A stretch of DNA of 64,000 nt, taken from Magicicada septendecula. Its lineage: Eukaryota; Arthropoda; Insecta; Hemiptera; Cicadidae. Shown in pieces: positions 44,360 to 55,734 of the stretch. The DNA is taken from positions 376,837,410 to 376,901,409 of the forward strand of contig CM068372.1 of assembly GCA_034769895.1 (NCBI GenBank), read 5' to 3'. The position numbers and the translations under genes were made by a program. The notes beneath the pieces are model-generated. The model was given only the letters and a program-made list of their open reading frames with translations. It did not search any database and was not told the DNA's origin. Positions within the stretch are counted from its first letter, which is position 1. Every line of letters starts with the position of its first letter.

Positions 44360-44975
44360 CTGTAACAAACAGTTAACAATCGACAACAATAACAATGATC
44401 TGATCGGCTTGTGTGTGATTGTAATCGTATTGTTGACAAACCGCTGAGCAGCTAAGGGGAGTCTCGTCGCCGCGCCGCCTGGGGTAATGCAATCAACAAC
44501 CTTGTCCAATCAGCCGTACAATAGGCTATGAATATATTAGCCTGGCTACTGTTGCAACATTTTGTTAAGGCGCCAGATGGTCGCGTACGCTAATTATGTG
44601 CGGGTTTTAAGGGATGAACCAACCGCACGGCACTCACCCTCGGGGCGGTATTCTCCATATGGCGACGCGGTTTGTACTTCACAACGTTGTTTGTGTACTC
44701 TCGATGAGTGAGTACTCGACAAGAAGCAAGCTGGTAAACGTGTGATTTAATACTGAAGCCAGAGACGTTAATGCAATTTTAACGAATGCCTCGACGTTGT
44801 TTTAAAGTGGTCGTTCGACAGTCGCTTTCTCGAATAACGAATACACTCTTCGAATAATCGATACTCGAATTAATAATAATAACTCTTATGTCTTTATCAC
44901 GTTTTAGAAGGTTCATTTTAACTATACTATGCTTAAGAGGAGAGGGGGGCATATTACTTGCGGCTTGCCCTAATC
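44360..44975. other. Unassigned DNA
   Basis: No recognisable feature. Confidence 0.3.
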
Positions 44976-44983
44976 AGGCATTC

Positions 44984-45960
44984 TGTTTCGGGTTTACTTA
45001 CCTGATACCCAGACAAATATCCGATGCGTTCGGCGATTTGATCAACATTTACCCAGCCGGTACAATGGTAATGAGTTATGAAAATTACCTAACGAAAATT
45101 TAGGTAAGAGCCAAGATGAAACAAGTGTGCCTTCTTCTTCTTAATTCTGAGGTGTTACAGGTCGGTCTCCAGCGGGCGCTCGCCGATTCCTCACCCCCAG
45201 AAGAGTCTCATCTAACGTTGTGGTCCTGCCAGCGTGTTCGAGGTCTTGACCCAACGTGCTGAGCCTTGACCTTCTCCAACAGTCTCGATCCAATCTTCAG
45301 CGGGCCTATCTCCAGTCTCCAGTCTCCAGTTGTGGTCCTGCCAGCGTGTTTGAGGTATGGTGGCCTAGCATCTGTCCCTTTATTATTTTCTTGGATATTC
45401 TGGTGTCTCTCATTCGCTCAATATTACTTACGGCGCCCCCTATTTAGGCAGAAGACATAGTCGGACGATAACTTCGAAAAGGGAAAATGGCTGCATTCCT
45501 GTTTCGGGTTTACTTACCTGACTCCCAGACAAATATCCGATACGTTCGTCGATTTGACCAGCATTCAACCCACCGGTACAATGGTAATGAGCTACGAAAA
45601 TTACCTAACGGATATTTAGGTAAGACCCTAACGGAACGGCGGTGAAGTTCTTCTTCTTCTTCTTCCTCTTCTTCTTTCCGCGGTGAACAGCTCGGTCTCA
45701 CGCGGCCACGCCGATTCCTCACCCCCAGAAGAGTCTCACGGAACGTTGTGGTCCTGCCAGTGTGTTCGAGGTCTTGACCCAATGTGCTGAACCTTGACCT
45801 CCTCCAGCAGTCTTGATCTCCCGCGGCCTGTCCCCAGCCACTCACCGAACGTTGTGGTCCTCCCAGCGTGTTCGAGGTCTGGTGGCTCAGCATCTGTCCC
45901 TTTATTATTTTCTTGGATACCCTGATGTCACTCATTCGCTCAATATCTTCTGCCCAACTT
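44984..45960. repeat. Tandem duplication, 516-bp unit
   Basis: TGTTTCGGGTTTACTTACCT starts at 44984 and at 45500. Both units continue with ATCCGA, GGTACAATGGTAATGAG, a GTAAGA step, a CTTCTT tract, CACCCCCAGAAGAGTCTCA and CATCTGTCCCTTTATTATTT. Frames of up to 141 codons (45510-45935, minus) are not open in the other copy, so no gene is supported. Confidence 0.88.
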
Positions 45961-45964
45961 AGGC

Positions 45965-46170
45965 GTTGAGGCTGTTGTACCGTGCTGGGTTATTTGTACG
46001 GTTGTTGTAGTTCCCATTCAACATTACTCCTAACTGCGTCAAAAGGTTTCCTGAATACTCGGCGCTCAAATATGCTCGAAGCCTTTCTTCAGTTCTTTTA
46101 GTAAGCGTCCAAATTCCGCATCCATGTGTGTGACGATAGGACGTACTATATCATAAGCTTAGATTCTTGT
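45965..46170 (-). pseudogene. Small LINE ORF2 fragment
   Basis: Minus-strand frames read CGIWTLTKRTEERLRAYLSA, the block after 'YGxE' in LINE proteins. Short and isolated. Confidence 0.45.
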
Positions 46171-46199
46171 TGAACTAGCTCGGAGTCTGTGGTAGGATT

Positions 46200-46660
46200 T
46201 CACCGCACCAGTCTCCTTTAACAGATCCACCAGAAACACACAAAGGCTCTGTTTTCTCATGCCGCCACTTGCCAACGTACCACATAGAAACAACACATAA
46301 ACAATACAGTTATCAACCTAATTAACCCCCTAATCCAGTTCTACCCCAAGTCCACTTCGCGACACCTACGCCTCCTTGAATGAGTCCCCCGCTGACCCCT
46401 TGACACCACTTTGACTCTTCCCACCAATATTAGCGTCCTACGCTGCCCGTCTATGCCGTTCTGCCGCTTTCGTTTGGCACTTTCGTATAATCAAAAACAC
46501 CCACCCCATTTGGTAGTCCTTTCACTCTACTCTGTCTGTCTATCTGTCTCTCCGTCCGTCCGTCCGTCTGACTCTCTCTCTCACACACACACGCGCACAA
46601 AACTACTAACATTCTCCCTTCGTTTCTGGTCGGTGTCTCCACCTTCTCAAAGACGGCCCG
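46200..46660 (+). repeat. 3' end of the Jockey/R1-type family (second copy)
   Basis: Matches 37980-38480 in blocks (TTAGCGTCCT, CCCATTTGG, TGTCTCCAC). Between CCCATTTGG and the final block it has only short CT and CA runs, where the first copy has 168 bp of AC. Confidence 0.6.
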
Positions 46661-46669
46661 CACTAGTCT

Positions 46670-47400
46670 TCGTCACCCACAAAAACATTCTCGAAACCGG
46701 CTGAAAGGGATCGGAAACTTGGAACTTGTCCACCTGGACTAGTCTCAAATAACACAAATAAAAAAAGGAGTTGAGCGAACAGAAGGTATCCTAAAAATTC
46801 TACATCTTATCTCCTGATTCAAGTATTCAGGAAGAAACGTGGAATTTTCCGAAAATCTGGGCATAAGAGTCATCGAAGTTGTGAAGGACTACAAATGTGT
46901 ACTACTTGAAGCTCAACACTTCACTTCCGTCTCTTCGTCGCCTCATCCAAACAGATTTTGGTTTGTTGAGAAATTAAAGTCTGTCCAGATTTCAACCTAC
47001 GTTCTTATGAACAGCATTTGACATGGCCATGTTCAATGCACGAACAAGAATAACCGACGGGATCTGTTTCTTTGGTAGTAAACTGAAACAGTTATAAGGT
47101 ATAGCGAATTGGCAGACTAAATTTCGTGAAGTGCGTTTCTTACAAAGTATCTCTCCTGAAAGAAATACAAATCTGTAAAAGGTGCCTATATAATAGATTA
47201 GTCTCACACAGTTAGGTTTTCATATTGCCTGTTTATAGGTTTCCGTAGAAGTTAATTTTACACTTGAACTTTTTGAACCGTCACAATTTACAATTTAAAG
47301 AGCTAAATCAGATTATAATAAAAAAGTCATGGAAGAGAGAGACCACAGGATTTAAAATACCACTAAATAAATAGTCTACCACTTGACTAAACTACAGTTG
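46670..47400. other. Unassigned DNA
   Basis: No recognisable gene. Confidence 0.3.
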
Positions 47401-47406
47401 TTTTAA

Positions 47407-47442
47407 GACCTGAAGATGTCAGTGATGACGAAAAGCTTAGTC
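47407..47442 (+). ncRNA. Hammerhead ribozyme motif
   Basis: Core CTGAAGA (47410-47416). Helix I is GAC (47407-47409) with GTC (47440-47442). Helix II is GTCA (47418-47421) with TGAC (47426-47429), closed by the loop GTGA. GAAA is at 47430-47433, and helix III is the palindrome AAGCTT (47433-47438), cleavage predicted after A47439. All three helices are perfect, making this one of the best-formed sites. Confidence 0.68.
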
Positions 47443-47449
47443 GAACAAT

Positions 47450-47895
47450 AAAAATTATAGCAGTTAGCAAATTCATAAAAGAAATAGTAAACTACAGTAT
47501 ATTACTAAGAAACTTTGAAGCAAGTATTTTTACCTTAAAATGCCCAAGAGTTTACCTGTGACCTTATTGACCATATTTTTTCCTTCCAAACTGCAGAAGA
47601 ATAACAAGAAAGTAGATACCTCATACAGAGACTGGGGACAGACCGGCATGCTGGTAGGTTGCACTAGTTTCTCGAAACTCAAAGAAAAACGTTTGAGTAT
47701 GATTATTCTTAAAGTGACTTTCAACATGCACATCAATTTCACGCTTGAAGGGGCTGTACGCTATAATATACTTGGTGATTCAATTTTAGTTATCAATTAA
47801 TTAATGGTGCTGATTTACTTATTCAATTTAAACAATCAGTGAACCGATGTCTTGTACCCGCATGTAGTAACCAATTTATCTGATTAGTCTCATAT
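47450..47895. other. Unassigned DNA
   Basis: No recognisable gene. Plus frame 47540-47800 has no motif. Confidence 0.3.
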
Positions 47896-47899
47896 GTTG

Positions 47900-48425
47900 T
47901 ACGGACACGAGACGCTGTTTATGAAGACGTCCACACGGTGGGTGTCAATTGGATTGCTGAAGATCTCTTCCGCGACGCTTGAGCGAGACCTGCAAGAACC
48001 CATGTACTTCTTATTTAGCACTACAACTCTGGCTTCCAACATCAATCTTCTCCAATGTCTCCTATGCATTGCCATCTCACCGTAACTCTCACATCCATTC
48101 TTCTGAGATCTTCCAGCACATCGTCCGACCATCTTATCCTAGGTCGGCCCCTCTTTCTAGACTTGCGCCCTTTGGCATACGCTGGCCATCCATCCGCTCT
48201 ATATGGCCTAGCCATTGTATTCGTTGAGCCTGTACAAATCTTACAATGTCCTCACGCTTCAACAGCTCATCTACCTCCTGGTTATTTCTTATTCTGCATT
48301 CATTATCTTCCTCAACCGGGCCATAAACACGTCGTACAATATTTCTTTTAAACCTTCTTAGTGTTTCTTGTTCCTTCGTGAACCCACATACAGCCTTTAC
48401 TATATGTGAGATTAAGAGGAGAATG
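47900..48425 (-). pseudogene. Non-LTR retrotransposon ORF2 C-terminal fragment
   Basis: Minus strand: ETLRRFKRNIVRRVYGPVEE, RIRNNQEVDELLKREDIVRF, RIQWLGHIERMDGQRMPK (48360-48170), a frameshift, then VLEDLRRMDV and RRHWRRLMLEARVVV. The 3' part is the same family as 13906-14065, but here the position of the GAA array is only CTTCTTATTTAG. Confidence 0.82.
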
Positions 48426-48429
48426 AGAC

Positions 48430-49265
48430 TTTCCATCATGGCCATTACATTTACCAGAGTCTGTACGTAGGTGACTACTAAGTTATATTGTTTTTTCTGG
48501 AATTGCCTTATTTTCTCTACAAGGGACACTATTAAAATTGTGAACTTTAAAAATTCAACTGAAACTCTATATAGCCTATGCAAGTGGAAGTGTAGTTTTG
48601 TTTCTGGCTTTTGTCCAGTCTTAGGATACGCGACGAGTGCAGGCAGGATGCCTGATTCCGATAATAATCAGCGCCTACCAGCCTGCGCTGTCATCTATAA
48701 TAAAACCAATAATAAAAATAGCACAAATGAATAAAAAAAGCAGAAGCAGAGAGACTCCGACTTCGGGAACCACAATGAACATTTCATTCTGGCTGCACTC
48801 TACGCATACCCTTATCTTCTTACTTTCTTCTCTATTTGTAGACATCTTTTTTCTTCTTCTTTTTCCTCTCTTTCTCCTCCTAATTCTATTCTATCTTCGT
48901 CTTCTTTTTTCAATTTTTGTTTCTCTACCGCTTTCTACATCATATCTCCCCACGAAGTTTCTATCCATCTTTTTGCTTTTGGCCCGCAAAAATTTAATCG
49001 TTTTACCCTCTGTCTTTTCGGTTATACCCATACAAACACGAATTTACTCATTTCTTAATTGTACGCTCTTATGAAACCACTGTTTCAAAATTCTACAAGT
49101 TTTGTTTAGGTTTACATCTAGTTCTTTTCCGTGCCTTGGTCTGCACCACAAGGGACTTGGCGTATTCCGCTGTCGAAAACACAAGGCCTGAGCAGTTGTT
49201 GTAAGTACCCAAGGGTTTGCTCTCCATTCGCTACGAGTCTTCTTCAGAGATTGTTCCGTGCAGCT
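48430..49265. other. Unassigned DNA, partly pyrimidine-rich
   Basis: The 145-codon plus frame (48637-49074) crosses CT-rich sequence and has no recognisable motif. 49200-49250 holds a degraded hammerhead-like block (minus strand, CTGAAGA but CAAAC in place of GAAAC). Confidence 0.35.
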
Positions 49266-49269
49266 ACTT

Positions 49270-49570
49270 TTTGTTTTATTGTCTCAAAAGTGGAATTTGC
49301 ATGTTAGAGATCTGTCCAGGATGACGCCAAGGTACTTCGTATGATGGGTTAGCTCTTTCCCAGGCAACCTTTAACTTTCTTCTTATCTGGCGTTTGTGTG
49401 CTAAGGTGGAAAGCGCTAACTTGAAGTTTCCCTGGGTTTGGCTTAAGTGGGTTGTTCTATGGTTTTGACCCAAAAGTGAGAGAGCATTCTTCAGTTTTCC
49501 TTCCACCGCATGCAATGATCAGTCATGTGCCACAATTTCTACATCGTCGGTTTTTACAAAATGCTTAGTG
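49270..49570 (-). pseudogene. Non-LTR retrotransposon RT fragment, motif C region
   Basis: Minus strand: KTDDVEIVAHD (YADD decayed to KTDD), LHAVEGKLKNALSLL, then LALSTLAHKRQIRRKLKVAW and VPWRHPGQI. The order YADD, xxVExxLxxAL, FHLxNxxAxRxLxVxWxG is typical of one LINE group in arthropods. Decayed. Confidence 0.6.
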
Positions 49571-49692
49571 TGTTCAGACTATGTCTGGTCATCTGTGTAA
49601 AGTGAGAAGGTGCAGCAGCAACACTTGCTTGTGGAAGGATTATTATATAATAATACAATAAAGGCACATTGATAACATGTAAATTAACCTAG

Positions 49693-49696
<4 letters not shown>

Positions 49697-49722
<26 letters not shown>
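49697..49722. repeat. (ATC)n tail of an RTE-like fragment
   Basis: Eight to nine ATC units; on the minus strand (GAT)n behind the RTE fragment at 49725-50170. Confidence 0.85.
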
Positions 49723-49723
<1 letters not shown>

Positions 49724-49724
49724 C

Positions 49725-50170
49725 CAAGGACTAGGCCTTAGACCTCCTCCTCGGTCTACCGACATCTCTCTTCCTAGTAGGGTGATAACCCAAGGCAGCC
49801 ACAGGTAGACGTATATCAGGTATGCATTTCAAGTATTCTCACCATGTCCTTCTGTGATCTTCAATCTGTTGGTGCAATGATACAATGTTTAAATCGCGTC
49901 TAATATCCTCGTTCCTTCTCCGATCCAAGAGAGAACAACCTTGGCTCCCTCTTAGAAATTTCATTTCGGCTGCCTGGATCCCTCTGCACATCCCTTTTAC
50001 TAAGAGTCCATGTCTCAGTAGCATACAGGAATGTGGGGAGAGCCACAGTTTTATAAAATTTCATTCGGGTATCCTTCCGTGATTTATTATTTTTCATTTT
50101 CACTGCAGCAGGGTGTGCATCTAGTGTGGAGGCTGAGGAGCCTACAGTAATCCAACGACTGCACATATGG
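49725..50170 (-). pseudogene. RTE-like ORF2 C-terminus
   Basis: Minus strand: KDTRMKFYKTVALPTFLYAT and ETWTLSKRD (50100-50010), frameshift, IQAAEMKFLRGSQGCSLLDR, RRNEDIRRDLNIVSLHQQIE. These are the classic RTE-type blocks 'TxxKFYKTxAxPxLxYGSExW' and 'RIRNEDIRxxLxI'. The last ~100 bp up to the GAT tail are non-coding or decayed. Confidence 0.8.
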
Positions 50171-50174
50171 GCTC

Positions 50175-51040
50175 AGTTAGTTAGTCTACTGCGATCGGGC
50201 AGAAAGAGCTCAGCAGCTGAGTTGAAAGCAATTCTCTAGGGGAAGAGCAGCCCGAAATCAAAGTTCCTGGCCCTCCAGGTTGGGGGGTTTACAGGAGGCC
50301 AGTAACCTGCTTAAGTAAAAATATATGTAGGCCTACTTACAGAACTCATACGAGCCTCGAAAATCGGTTTTAAACTAGTTCATTACACACAGAAATCTTG
50401 GTGGTGCACTTTACGAGAAATGGTCTGTAGCCAGATGAGAGGGCGAACTGCGCGGCACCAGAAAACATAGGAAATCAGTTGCGGACGCGTGTCGACGCGA
50501 TCCATTAACAAAAAACCAAGCGACCGCCGCCGCGCCGGTGACTACAGAGTTGCCGGCAATTTATCACCGTAACGACGACAACGGCGACGCACGGGTCACG
50601 GCTACGGTCGCCTGATCGAATTCAATGTGTAACTGAAATATGATAGCAGCAGGTTATGTGATATGTCTGTCCCCTACTCGTGGGCACGTGCTGCGTCCGA
50701 AGTCTCTGTCAATAAAAATATCATTAAGGCTGTTGCCTAACTATATGTTGTAAACAAGTGGGTGAGATATAAAAGGGTATGTAGGCCACACACTTCTGTA
50801 AACTCGTGGAGTTAGATTTGTTCTAAAATTTAAGAATAAATGCACCCCATAAACACGCACAAATGTATGTAGGACTTGTACAGCTGTCGCCGCCTCTACA
50901 GTCTCCAGTCGTCTCTATTTGCCCATTCCCCCTTCTTTGGCACCTCAACTTTCCATCGCCTCGTCCTAATTCGTCACTCCAGGAACTTCGATATATCTCT
51001 TTTTTAATTACCATAACGTAATCCGTCTGGGAACTTACTA
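50175..51040. other. Unassigned DNA
   Basis: GC-rich at 50440-50620 (CGCCGCCGCGCCGG). No gene or CpG-linked exon recognised. Confidence 0.3.
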
Positions 51041-51046
51041 TTTCCG

Positions 51047-51095
51047 TTGACACAACATGTTTCGGGAACAAGTTCCCATCAGCAGGTCCTAAAGT
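51047..51095 (-). ncRNA. Hammerhead-like motif with altered core
   Basis: Minus strand: CTGCTGA (51085-51079) in place of CTGANGA; helix II GGGAA-CTTG-TTCCC (51077-51064); GAAA (51063-51060); helix III palindrome ACATGT (51060-51055); U at the cleavage position. Same helix II and III as the site at 20622-20661, so same family, but the core A6 is replaced, so it is probably inactive. Confidence 0.5.
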
Positions 51096-51129
51096 TCTTA
51101 TCCTCCCATGAGGACGCGTTCTTTGCACT

Positions 51130-51484
51130 AATTACACTATTTACTGAGGACCTTAGTTAGATTTACACTAAGATTTAAGAATAAATGCACCATACACAAC
51201 CACCCACCCACTCATTCCTATTATTACCCGTCTTGCACATCGTCTCCTGCTGTTGCCAGGTACTCGGTCGTTTTTATCAAAATCTACTTTTAATCCATTA
51301 TATGTAGGCCTATATAATTATAAATAATTATATTTATATTGATATTTGTATAATTATATTTTATAATAAATAAATAATATTTATTTTTACAAGAATATAT
51401 TGAGACATTTTTATATGTTTACACTGTTTCAACAGTATCAACTGGCATCTTAAGAATATATACAAATCTATATACGACCTCGTA
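51130..51484. other. Unassigned AT-rich DNA
   Basis: No recognisable feature. Confidence 0.3.
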
Positions 51485-52294
51485 TTATATAAAACTCAAA
51501 GTCTGAGGATTTATGGGTACAAATCCACACCGTTACACCGATTGCCACCAAATTTTGCACAGATAACCTTTGACACATGGCGAAAAATATTCTATAATTT
51601 GGAATTTGGTATTTTGCCCCGTTCGCACAATTTAGGCCCTTTTAATTGTGCCTTTTCGTTGACGCGTATAAAGATGTCAAAAACACCATGGAGACCACAA
51701 TTATCTATCATAGTAACAAGTAAACAAAGAAATGATATTTAGCGGCATCGGAACTGTACATTTATCCATTCCTGCAGTATATTTTCTGTTTTATATAATA
51801 TGCGATTGTATCGATATATTACGATGAGGAAAAAAGAAGTGTACTAATTGTAAACTGTACTATTACTTAATGCAAAGCGAAAATACGTGTTGTTTTCATT
51901 TGTGAGGTTAGGTGACAGCGGTTTTTGGTTTTTAGTTTACTGCTGAAATAAATAAAAGCCATGGTTGAGGAAAAAATAACGTTTAATGTGTTATACAATG
52001 CTTCTAACACAGTAACACTTAAAATAAAGAATTTCGCGTTTTTTTTTTAACAGGTACTTTATAAAAATATCTTCAAAGGCTTTGTAAACGGGTACTTTTA
52101 AATCTCCAAAGCCTGTTGGACCAACATAATAATTTAGTACAAGTTAAAATAGTACAAGTGTTGAAAACAGCTTTGGATAGAATTTGACTAATGAGTACAA
52201 AATTGTTATACGAGCTGACAGAACGCCAAATAGACATAGACAATAAAAATTATATTAAAATACTTATTAAAAGTCAAATATTCGCAACAGCTAG
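51485..52294 (+). mobile_element. Non-autonomous Helitron, copy 3
   Basis: Same family as 32203 and 35514, from ATAAAACTCAAAGTCTGAGG to CAACAGCTAG, followed by T: the expected CTRR-T end. The GCGAAGCCGCGGG hairpin present in copy 2 is deleted, and only one of the two internal repeats is present. Confidence 0.8.
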
Positions 52295-52299
52295 TTAAT

Positions 52300-52635
52300 T
52301 ATATAAAAAACTTATATTCGCGCTCACACGTGTATGTGAGTACGTTCCTAACAGTCCAATATTAGATTTATGTCGTGAATGGCTGTTCCTGATCGAAAAC
52401 CTAACAAAAATTGTTCTTTATCTTGTGCCATCGACATTTTAGGCGGGGGTCAGCTACTAGTTTGAGTTCAATAATAACAGTTGTATACATATTCTGAGAT
52501 GACAGTTGATACTGTTGAAAAAGTGTAAATATATGAAATATAGAAATATATTCTTGTAAAAAACAAATATTATTTATTATTACTAAATGTAATTACAGAG
52601 GAATAATGTGAGAAGATATAAATGTAACTTCTATA
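52300..52635. other. Unassigned AT-rich DNA
   Basis: No recognisable feature. Confidence 0.3.
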
Positions 52636-52637
52636 TA

Positions 52638-52639
<2 letters not shown>

Positions 52640-52678
<39 letters not shown>
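52640..52678. repeat. (TA)n microsatellite
   Basis: Adjoins the left end of a mariner-type element that targets TA. Confidence 0.9.
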
Positions 52679-52681
<3 letters not shown>

Positions 52682-53810
52682 GGTGATTCACGAAGATATG
52701 CAGAGACTTTAGGAGCTCATTCTATATGTAAAAATAAAGAAAAAAGTTCATATAAATATAGGTCCCCAAACGCTTCGTTAGCGAGTTATATTTTACCCTG
52801 ATTTCAGCTCCTCTGGTCATATTAGGCCATACTGAAGTTCTAGGAACCCAAATTAAGGGACAAACTTGATGGTTTCATACAGTTTTTGACCTGAAAATTT
52901 GAATAAAATAAGTCCCAGAACTGTAACTTCAATAGTTTTGGGGAAAACTGGTGAAAAACGCAAAAAATCTTAGTCGAAAAACACACTTTTTTACGTTTGG
53001 CGTACAATAACTTTGTTAAATTGCGAATAAACAAATAAAACTTTTTTTTAAAACCTTGTAGGAAATTTAATTCTGAGAAAACTGGTGTAAATAAAGTAAA
53101 CAGAAAGTGAATAAAAGTTGAATAAAATGGACTTTTATTTAGAACAATACAAATCAAAATGTAACTGAAAATATTTTTAAACGAAAACCGATGTTTTTTT
53201 CATACCAGGGAAAATGACAAAAACCCAAAATTGCTGTTAAAAATAAATAAAAGAAGTTCCAAAATAAATTATACAGTACAGTATGATCCTAGCAATGTAT
53301 TTAAGTTCTGTTAAAATATGACATTATTTGTTTAATTTGAATTAAAAACGTTAAGAATAAAACTCAGGCACAAAACAGTGGTAAAGGGAGATTAGTTTTT
53401 ATTATTATTAAATAATTACATAGATTATAAAAATACAATAATAAGAACGTCAGAAAGAAATGCTTGCTGTGCGTATCAGAGCAAGAACAAGACTGGCTCA
53501 CAAGAGCTATGTCTCGACGTTGAGAAAGAGAAGCGCGCGAAGCGACATCGACATCTCACTCCAATCATGAAAAAGAATTGGCATGACAACAGGAACGTCT
53601 TTTTTTTTTTTTAACTTACTGTTCTGGGACTTATTTTATTCAATTTTTCAGGTCAAAAACTATATGAAACCATCAAGTTTGTCTCTTAATTTGGGTTCCT
53701 AGAACTTCAGTACGGCCTAATATGACCAGAGGAGCTGAAATCAGGGTAAAATATAACTCGCTAACGATGCGTTTGCGGACCTATATTTATATGAACTTTT
53801 TTCTTTATTT
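52679..53810. mobile_element. Non-coding mariner-type element with ~190-bp inverted repeats
   Basis: Left end CAGGGTGATTCACGAAGATA directly after TA. 52725-52915 is inverted at 53625-53810 (GGTCCCCAAACGCTTCG, CCCAAATTAAGGGACAAAC). The outer ~50 bp are missing at the right, where the 164-bp-repeat TIR element abuts. The inner ORF (52840-53157, minus) has no motif. Confidence 0.72.
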
Positions 53811-55287
53811 TACTTCCATGTTCCATAAGGAAATGGAAGTATGGTGATGGCGAAAAAAATCGTGGTCGAGATTATTGCAGATTCTTATTGTACTACACTC
53901 AAAACATGAAAAAAAGTCATTTTTCTAAAAGTGTCTGTGTGTCTGTCTGTAGATTGTTTTTCTATGGCAAACGATAGCAGCCGCAAATTCAAACAGAATC
54001 AAATAATTTTTTGCATACAGCCCTGATTTATAGAGTACTCAAGACCTATTGTTTTTGGTGAAGATCGGTTAAGGGAAAGGGGTAGTTTACCAGCAACGTT
54101 TTTTGTTTTAACAAGGGTATTTCATATGGCAAACGATAACAGCCGCAAATTCAAACAGAATCAAATAATGTTTTGCACACAGCCCTGAATTGTAGAGTTC
54201 TCAAGACCTATTGTTTTTGTTGAAGATCGGTTTAGGGAAAGGGGTAGTTTACCTAATTAAGTAAAATTAAGTACTTTACTCTGGTTACAACAAAAATGTT
54301 TCAGGTAAACTACCCTTTTTCCGTAACCGATCTTCACCAAAATCAATAGGCCTTGAGTCCTCTACAACTCAGGCAAATGTGTAAAAAATTATTTGATTCT
54401 GTTTGAATTTACGGCAGTTATCGTTCGTCATGAAAAAATTTCTCTTGTTACAACATAAAATGTTGCAGGTAAACTACCCCTTTCCCTTAACCGATCTTCA
54501 CCAAAATCAACAGGCCTTGAGCTCTACAATGTAGGGAAGTATGCAAAACATTATTTGATTATGTTTGAATTTACGGCAGTTATCGTTCGTCATAGAAAAA
54601 ATTACCCTTGTTATCACATAAAACGTTGCAGGTAAACTACACCTTTCTCTACACTGATATTCACCAATATCAATAGGTCTTGAGTCCTCTACAATTCAGG
54701 GATGCATGCAAAACATTATTTGATTCTGTTTGAATGTGCGGCAGTTATCGTTCGTCATAGAAACAAATTGCTCTTGTTAAAACATTAAAAGTGGCAGGTA
54801 AACTACCCCTTTCCCTTAATCGATCTTCACCAAAATCAATAGGCCTTGAGTCCTCTACAACTCAGGCACATATGTAAAAAATTATTTGATTCTGTTTGAA
54901 TTTACGGCAGTTATCGTTCTTCATGAAAAACGCTCTCTTGTTACAACATAAAATGTTGCAGGTAAACTACCCCTTTCCCTTAACCGATCTTCACCAAAAA
55001 TAACAGGTCTTGAGAACTCTACAATTCAGGACTGTATGCAAAAAAGTATTTGATTCTGTTTGAATTTTCGGCTGTTATCGTTTGCCATAGAACAAAAATC
55101 TAGATTTAGACAGACAGGCACACAGACAGACAGACAGACATACAGACAGACACACACACACACAGACACTTTTCGAAAATGACTTTTTTTCATGTTTTGA
55201 GTGTAGTACAATCAGAATCTGCAATTATCTCGAACAATATTTTTTTTTGCCATCACCATACTTCCATTTCCTTAAGGAACATGGAAG
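53811..55287. mobile_element. TIR element with internal 164-bp tandem repeats, copy A
   Basis: Ends are inverted copies of ~130 bp (ACTTCCATGTTCC(A/T)TAAGGAAATGGAAG, GTATGGTGATGG, CATGAAAAAAAGTCAT, GTGTCTGTGTGTCTG). Inside are about two monomers in reverse (to ~54280) and about five forward (54304, 54468, 54631, 54797, 54961; spacing 163-166 bp). No ORF with a domain. Superfamily unknown. Confidence 0.82.
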
Positions 55288-55408
55288 TAAATATCAGTAT
55301 GGAGAACAATACATGACTTCCATGTTCTAAGATTTATATTTAAAATCATTTACGAACTGAAATGTTTCCATAGAAACTACTTCTTTCCACTTATTGCTTC
55401 AGCCTTAA

Positions 55409-55560
55409 CCACAGTACTGTGGTTACTAACGTATACCACCACACGTTATCGCACTCGATTTTCACTGATGATGGCAGTCGACGGCACTGCCGAAACGTCG
55501 GTTTTGCAGAAAACATTGGACTACGGCCAAACAGCGCGGGAAGGAATTTTAACAACAAAC
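55409..55560 (+). repeat. Penelope-like terminal repeat fragment
   Basis: CCACAGTACTGTGG (55409-55422), hammerhead, then GACTACGGCCAAACAGCGCG: the same order as at 538-690. Confidence 0.6.
55463..55505 (+). ncRNA. Hammerhead ribozyme motif
   Basis: Core CTGATGA (55465-55471). Helix II is GGCAGT (55473-55478) with ACTGCC (55486-55491), six pairs. GAAA is at 55492-55495, helix III is the palindrome ACGT (55495-55498), then C55499 gives a GUC cleavage site. Helix I near the core is mismatched in this copy. Confidence 0.6.
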
Positions 55561-55734
55561 TAGTACTATGTTGCCGATAACGTAGTACACATATAAAAAT
55601 TATCCCCTCCCCTTCAACTATAATTTTCATTTATAGAAAATTACCCCCACCCCGTTCAACTAGCCTCTTCATTTATAGATATTTCATCTACGTTTCTATA
55701 GTGGATTATTAAGAACTTCTTATCTATTTATCAA

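Noticed and set aside
48637..49074. 145-codon plus-strand frame as a membrane protein
   Set aside because: Hydrophobicity comes from CT-rich low-complexity sequence; no homologous motif.
49200..49250. Minus-strand CTGAAGAAGACTC...GAGAGCAAACCC as a hammerhead
   Set aside because: GAAA is replaced by CAAA, which removes an essential core G, so it is not annotated as a ribozyme.
54304..55000. CRISPR-like regular array
   Set aside because: The whole 164-bp unit repeats, with no short direct repeat separated by unique spacers; animal genome context; lies inside a TIR element.
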